A DNA stretch of 64,000 nt from Bacteroides intestinalis. Its GTDB lineage: Bacteria; Bacteroidota; Bacteroidia; Bacteroidales; Bacteroidaceae. The first letter of the stretch is position 1. Each line of letters starts with the position of its first letter. The notes under the pieces are model-generated. The model saw only the letters and a list, made by a program, of their open reading frames with translations. It did no database searches and was not told the origin of the DNA. Made by a program: the position numbers and the translations under genes. Location: contig NZ_CABJDN010000002.1 of assembly GCF_902364365.1 (NCBI RefSeq), positions 4,815-68,814 of the forward strand, given 5' to 3'. Positions 59,893 through 64,000 of this stretch are shown in pieces.

Positions 59893-61617
59893 ATGAAATC
59901 TTTCATCAGCATCATTTTTTTGAGCATACTTTTGATTTGTAGCGCATGCACTGACGAAAATAAAACAAACAATGGGGGAATAACGGGCTGCTATGATGGT
60001 GTACCCCTCACCGTCCGGGCTATAGCAACTGATTTTGAAAATCCTTCCGGCTCCGGGCAACCTTCTACACGTGTAGCCGTAAAAGACGGACATCTTAAAA
60101 CGGAGTTCATCGACGGTGATTCAATCGGCATTTTCGCCGTGAAAGACGGCGAAATAATAGATAATGTAGATAATACCCCTTTGATTTTCGATACATCAAG
60201 CGGAAGTTGGAGCCCGGTTAAGGACGGTAAGACGCTTTATTGGTATGATGGCGTGAGCTACGTTGCATACTATCCATACAAAGAAAATATCACGATAAAT
60301 ACCAATGCCTTAAAAAACATAAATGAGGTTATTGCTTCGCTGACAGAGAATGAAAAACTGCAACCGGCAAAAGACCAGTCCACAGCAGAAAAACATACTG
60401 CCAGCGACCTGATGATTGCTATCGGCGTGCTTGATATCAGCAATTCTTCGAAGATAATCCTAAGTTTGCAGTTTCAACATCAGTTTACATTGCTGGTATT
60501 GCAGCCACAAGCATACGTAGGTTGTTTCCCACCCAAAGATGCGAGTTTTGTTTACCACAAAGAATCGAGAATTTTAGGTACCGACTCAGCGACTACAAAT
60601 GTGGCTCTAAACGGTATTACTGCTTACCGGATAGACTCTATGAAATACTGTGCCATTGTTACGCCACAACAAGATGCAAAGATTACCGGAAACTATACGA
60701 CCACTAATGGCAGAGATAATAAGGAAGCAAAGATAAACTATTCCGGCAGTACTACCACTTTTGCTTCCGGAAAGTGCTATACGCTGAAAGTAATCAGTCC
60801 TGTACCCGGCAAAGGCAGTACGGAAAGAGGGCTTTATCCCGGAGATTTTATCTTTCAGAATGATAATGAGAAACGGATAGAGGTACATCCCGGAGATGGG
60901 CTGTTGGAAGAAAATGGGAAAATCTTTGATTATGAAAATGCTATCGGAATGGTAATCACTTGCAATCCTGACAAGATGACGGACAAAGGGTGCAGTGATA
61001 ATGGATGGACACATGCCTATGTAATGAAATTGGATAGTATCGGATTGGGAAGATGGGGACAACCAGGTATAGATGAGGAAATTAAGAATGTACCGAAAAC
61101 CACCCAAATCAAAGAGTATATGGATGGTTATTCTGATACAAAAACAATAATTGAAGCGTATGGAAACGGTAGCAATTTCAAAAGTATATACACTGCTTTT
61201 TATATCATCCAGCAACTTCAGGAGAAAGAGCAGGATAAGATACCTCAAAAAGATGGTCTGCCAATTCGTAGTCCGTGGTTTCTTCCGAGTATTGGTCAGT
61301 TGATAGACTTGCTGGTAAATATATGCGACTATGACCCGACAGCGTATGGCTGGGATAATTATTATGACGGCTACGGGCAGATAACGCTGGATGCATATAA
61401 TGCCCAGTTGGCTAAGGTGGATAAGAAGTCAAATCATCTACACGAATCTCGGCGAATTTTGACAAGTAGTACTGAATATAGTAATAATGCCAATTGGATT
61501 CTTATTTGGGGATTTTTAAAAGAAGAGGGGGAAGTGCCATGGGATAGAATTGGTATAAAATTCTTTAATAAAGATGCCTACGCCAACTATTTGATCTATC
61601 CCTTTTTCGCTTTTTAG
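59893..61617 (+). CDS. Fimbrillin-like lipoprotein with lectin-like C-terminus (probable tip)
   Basis: This is a 574-residue lipoprotein with lipobox L-L-I-C-S-A-C at ~13-19. Residues ~35-300 are fimbrillin-like (S-W-S-P-V-K-D-G-K-T-L-Y-W-Y-D-G-V-S-Y-V-A-Y-Y-P-Y). The C-terminal ~230 residues carry W-F-L-P-S-I-G-Q-L...L-T-S-S-T-E-Y, the DUF1566-type layout. Last in the operon and the longest, it is the best candidate for an adhesive tip. Confidence 0.75.
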   Translation: MKSFISIIFLSILLICSACTDENKTNNGGITGCYDGVPLTVRAIATDFENPSGSGQPSTRVAVKDGHLKTEFIDGDSIGIFAVKDGEIIDNVDNTPLIFDTSSGSWSPVKDGKTLYWYDGVSYVAYYPYKENITINTNALKNINEVIASLTENEKLQPAKDQSTAEKHTASDLMIAIGVLDISNSSKIILSLQFQHQFTLLVLQPQAYVGCFPPKDASFVYHKESRILGTDSATTNVALNGITAYRIDSMKYCAIVTPQQDAKITGNYTTTNGRDNKEAKINYSGSTTTFASGKCYTLKVISPVPGKGSTERGLYPGDFIFQNDNEKRIEVHPGDGLLEENGKIFDYENAIGMVITCNPDKMTDKGCSDNGWTHAYVMKLDSIGLGRWGQPGIDEEIKNVPKTTQIKEYMDGYSDTKTIIEAYGNGSNFKSIYTAFYIIQQLQEKEQDKIPQKDGLPIRSPWFLPSIGQLIDLLVNICDYDPTAYGWDNYYDGYGQITLDAYNAQLAKVDKKSNHLHESRRILTSSTEYSNNANWILIWGFLKEEGEVPWDRIGIKFFNKDAYANYLIYPFFAF

Positions 61618-61618
61618 C

Positions 61619-61707
61619 AACGCTTAAAAAAGAAGTTGGTACATAAATGATAATTTATAAGCTTACTCACCGCACTTACTTATGTACCAACTTATTTTTT
61701 AAGCGTT
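61619..61707. terminator. 28-bp inverted repeat after the fimbrial operon
   Basis: Arms 61619-61646 and 61680-61707 match at 27 of 28 positions (GCTTAAAAAA...TACATAA side by side with its complement) around a 33-base loop. It starts right at the stop codon and probably ends transcription in both directions. Confidence 0.65.
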
Positions 61708-61753
61708 ACTTAGGTAGAAAGTTTTGTTAGAAAATACAGTTTTGGACAAATAC

Positions 61754-61784
61754 AAAAAAGACCGTTCTCATTGAGACGGTCTTT
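61754..61784 (-). terminator. Terminator of the histone-like gene
   Basis: On the minus strand AAAGACCGT pairs with ACGGTCTTT around a 13-base loop, followed by a T run. Confidence 0.8.
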
Positions 61785-61808
61785 CAATTCTTTCAGTAAG
61801 CGTGCTTA

Positions 61809-61982
61809 TTATTTAGCAGCTTCCAAAGATGCTTTACGGAATGCTTTCATTGATTTTTCGATTTCCAAAGAAGCCTTACGTGCACGAGTACCGGCAGCTT
61901 TGTTACCATTTTCAATCTGAGCTTTTGCATCTTTCTCGAATGCTGCATACAATTCAGCAACTTTTTCAACTAATTCTTTCAT
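61809..61982 (-). CDS. Histone-H1-like small DNA-binding protein
   Basis: This is a 57-residue protein that begins MKELVEKVAELYAAFEKDAK and contains G-T-R-A-R-K-A-S-L-E-I-E-K; it is Ala/Lys/Glu-rich and helical. It matches the short histone-H1-like proteins found as single genes across Bacteroidales chromosomes. A -7 box TATTTTTG (minus, 62031-62024) precedes it and a strong terminator follows. It is likely well expressed and acts in nucleoid structure. It marks the return to core genome. Confidence 0.85.
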   Translation of the reverse strand: MKELVEKVAELYAAFEKDAKAQIENGNKAAGTRARKASLEIEKSMKAFRKASLEAAK

Positions 61983-62137
61983 AATCCTTTTCTTATTAAT
62001 ATTACTTCGTTAATAATGTCTGGCAAAAATACACTCTTTCTTGAAATAAATGCAGAAAAACAATATTTTTTTTGAAATAATCCGCAAAAATTATACAAAA
62101 AGGCGTCCTCTGGCGTTTTTTACCTACTTTTGCAGGC

Positions 62138-62779
62138 ATGAAACCCCTTACAGATACGGAATACATACACATGCTCATAGCTGAAGGTGAACACCAAAGG
62201 CAGGATTTTAAGTTTGAAATTTCCGATGCCCGTAAGATCGCAAAAACGCTCTCCGCCTTTGCCAATACGGACGGCGGGCGATTGCTGATCGGGGTAAAAG
62301 ATAACGGAAAGATCGCCGGAGTTCGCTCTGACGAGGAACAATATATGATAGAGGCGGCAGCGCAAATGTACTGTCAGCCGGAAGTGGATTATAACATGCA
62401 GACCTTTCAGGCGGAAGGGCGCAGCGTGCTGGTAGTGCAGATTGAAGAAAGTCTGCAAAAACCTGTATATGCCAAGGATGAAACAGGAAAACCATTGGCA
62501 TATCTGCGCATCAAAGATGAGAATATACTTGCCACACCGGTACATCTGCGTGTATGGCAGCAAAGTGGCAGTCCACGGGGAGAACTGATAACTTATACTG
62601 AGCGCGAACAGTTGTTGCTTGACTTGTTGGAAGAAAATGATAGTCTATCGCTGAACAGGTATTGTAGGCTGGCACACCTTTCCCGACGTGCAGCGGAACA
62701 TTTACTTGCCAAGTTCATCCGGTTTGATATTGTAGAACCGGTATTTGAAGGTCATAAGTTTCACTTCAGGTTAAAGTAA
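62138..62779 (+). CDS. AlbA_2/Schlafen-like domain protein
   Basis: This is a 213-residue protein. The N-terminal AlbA_2 domain reads E-G-E-H-Q-R-Q-D-F-K-F-E-I, A-F-A-N-T-D-G-G-R-L-L-I-G-V-K-D-N-G-K-I-A-G-V. A C-terminal winged-helix-like part follows (Y-C-R-L-A-H-L-S-R-R-A-A-E-H-L-L-A-K-F). Such proteins are taken as transcription regulators or RNA-binding proteins. A -7 box TACTTTTG ends only 5 bases before the ATG, so the message may be leaderless or start at the internal ATG 62171. Confidence 0.8.
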   Translation: MKPLTDTEYIHMLIAEGEHQRQDFKFEISDARKIAKTLSAFANTDGGRLLIGVKDNGKIAGVRSDEEQYMIEAAAQMYCQPEVDYNMQTFQAEGRSVLVVQIEESLQKPVYAKDETGKPLAYLRIKDENILATPVHLRVWQQSGSPRGELITYTEREQLLLDLLEENDSLSLNRYCRLAHLSRRAAEHLLAKFIRFDIVEPVFEGHKFHFRLK

Positions 62780-63089
62780 ATGGTCATTCTTCAATCCAGA
62801 CTTTTACTTTTTGGGTATGAGGAAAAAGTTGTTTACAGAAAAACAAAAGCCAAAAACAGTTGTTATTTTAGGGTACCTCAGTATGATACTTAGGGTATCT
62901 CAGTATGATACTTAGGGTATCTCAGTATGATACTTAGGGTACCTCAGTTGCAGTCTTAGAACACCCCAACACAACACAATAATATTCAATCAGTTACAAA
63001 ATATATCTTTTGCGACCTTTATAATCAATAAATTCAGACAGAAGAACCGACAGTTTATCATTAAACAAATAAATATTAAACAATATAGC
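62780..63089. other. Leader region of the alanine symporter
   Basis: It contains the 22-bp repeats (62869-62951) and ~135 AT-rich bases before the symporter start. No gene is seen. Confidence 0.5.
62869..62951. repeat. 22-bp tandem repeat, about 3.5 copies
   Basis: The unit TTAGGGTAYCTCAGTATGATAC begins at 62869 and recurs every 22 bases (next at 62891, 62913 and partially 62935). Each unit holds the dyad GTATC...GATAC. Two turns of DNA per unit place all sites on one face. Confidence 0.8.
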
Positions 63090-64000
63090 ATGAATATAAT
63101 CAATTCAATCAACGATATTCTCTGGACCTATATCCTTATCGCTCTGCTTTTGGGGTGTGCCTTTTGGTTCACCCTGAAAACCCGCTTCGTACAGTTCCGC
63201 ATGATAGGTGAAATGGTACGTTTACTGGGTGATTCGGCAATTACGAACGGAAAGCCGGGTGAAAAGCATATCTCTTCATTTCAGGCATTTGCCATCTCCA
63301 TTGCCAGCCGCGTAGGTACGGGCAATCTGGCGGGTGTGGCCACCGCCATCGCTGTAGGCGGACCGGGAGCTGTGTTCTGGATGTGGGTCATCGCCCTGTT
63401 TGGTGCTGCCAGTTCATTCGTAGAGTCCACACTGGCACAATTATATAAGGTGAGAGGCAAAGACTCTTTCATTGGCGGTCCCGCCTATTATATGCGGAAA
63501 GGATTGAAAAAACCGTGGATGGGTACTGTGTTTGCCGTACTCATTACGATAACTTTCGGCTTCGCTTTCAACTCCGTGCAAAGCAATACACTGTGTGCAG
63601 CTTTTGAACATGCGTTCGGTTTCGATCACGCCATTGTAGGAGGGCTTATTACCATAGCTACGCTGCTTATTATCTTTGGTGGTGTACAGCGCATTGCTAA
63701 AGTGAGCAGTATCATTGTCCCCATCATGGCATTGGGATATATTGCTTTGGCACTGATTATTGTAGCTATTAATATCACTGAACTTCCTGCCGTTATCAAA
63801 CTCATCGTCAGTCATGCCTTCGGCTGGCAACAGGCATTGGGTGGCGGCGTAGGCATTGCATTGATGCAGGGAATCAAGCGGGGGCTGTTCAGCAATGAAG
63901 CCGGTATGGGTTCCGCTCCCAATGTGGCAGCCACCGCACACGTCACACATCCCGTAAAGCAGGGGCTGATACAGACGTTGGGCGTCTTCACCGATACATT
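63090..64000 (+). CDS. Sodium:alanine symporter family protein (partial at right edge)
   Basis: From the ATG at 63090 the frame stays open to the window end (303 codons). The start MNIINSINDILWTYILIALL leads into the AGCS signature R-V-G-T-G-N-L-A-G-V-A-T-A-I near residue 72 and G-G-P-G-A-V-F-W-M-W, and S-N-E-A-G-M-G-S-A-P-N near 270. It has multiple membrane helices. It imports alanine or glycine with sodium. It sits behind the 22-bp repeats, which may regulate it. Confidence 0.92.
   Translation, partial: MNIINSINDILWTYILIALLLGCAFWFTLKTRFVQFRMIGEMVRLLGDSAITNGKPGEKHISSFQAFAISIASRVGTGNLAGVATAIAVGGPGAVFWMWVIALFGAASSFVESTLAQLYKVRGKDSFIGGPAYYMRKGLKKPWMGTVFAVLITITFGFAFNSVQSNTLCAAFEHAFGFDHAIVGGLITIATLLIIFGGVQRIAKVSSIIVPIMALGYIALALIIVAINITELPAVIKLIVSHAFGWQQALGGGVGIALMQGIKRGLFSNEAGMGSAPNVAATAHVTHPVKQGLIQTLGVFTDT

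Noticed and set aside
60607-61248. A 213-codon minus-strand frame across the tip-protein gene
   Set aside because: Antisense shadow of the 574-residue lipoprotein, with an Ile/Phe/Tyr-rich composition typical of complementary strands.

Overview
This window is Bacteroides-type DNA (order Bacteroidales). The evidence is the Bacteroidota-only T6SS membrane genes (tssN/O/P/Q/R), a Bacteroides conjugative-transposon tra set (traD-traO), Bacteroides promoter boxes (TAnnTTTG), a fimbrillin lipoprotein operon, and a small histone-H1-like gene. About 1-54.9 kb is the right part of an integrative and conjugative element (ICE) carrying a T6SS, of the type that shuttles T6SS loci among gut Bacteroidales. 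The remainder looks like host chromosome. The left end of the ICE and its relaxase are not in the window.

Layout. (1) 1-4.1 kb, minus strand: hcp, vgrG, a TPR-like protein, an Imm17-like small membrane protein, and the first 62 codons of an unknown, probably effector-related, gene. (2) 4.6-17.3 kb, minus strand: tssE-F-H-G-N-K-Q-O-P-R plus one extra membrane protein, a tightly packed operon. (3) 17.4-19.3 kb, plus strand: tssB-tssC, divergent from it and closed by a hairpin. Together these supply every T6SS part known for Bacteroidota (no TssA/J/L/M, as expected). (4) 19.4-20.6 kb: an AT-rich two-gene cassette that looks like an undescribed effector-immunity pair, namely an L,D-transpeptidase-like His...Gly-Cys protein and a secreted partner. 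(5) 21.0-22.2 kb: a promoter with a 30-codon small ORF, a TetR-type regulator, and decayed sequence.

(6) 22.7-29.6 kb, mainly plus strand: an ICE maintenance module with ssb, parA, a ribbon-helix-helix protein, parB and three small conserved genes, interrupted by a minus-strand AAA ATPase. Its intergenic regions carry a 12-bp palindrome array upstream of parA, a 15-bp tandem palindrome, and a ~205-bp leader present in two clear copies. (7) 29.7-50.0 kb, minus strand: a ~20 kb transfer operon, traD-E-E'-F-G-x-x-I-x-MTase-x-J-x-K-L-Dam-M-x-MTase-N-O-lipoprotein-x-coupling protein. It holds three orphan DNA methyltransferases, a lipoprotein with a lectin-like DUF1566-type domain, and a membrane coiled-coil protein ending in an RNA-polymerase-alpha-CTD-like helix-hairpin-helix. 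(8) 50.2-54.9 kb, minus strand: a primase-like protein, a RepA-like ATPase, an HTH protein, a Cys-rich unknown, and the tyrosine integrase that marks the ICE end.

(9) 55.2-61.6 kb, plus strand: a fimbrial operon (DUF3575 protein, FimB/Mfa2-like anchor, two related fimbrillins, and a likely lectin-like tip), closed by a 28-bp inverted repeat. (10) 61.8-64.0 kb: histone-like gene, AlbA_2/Schlafen-like protein, and a sodium:alanine symporter running off the right edge behind a 22-bp tandem repeat.

All names rest on reading the sequence and on remembered family features. No search was run.
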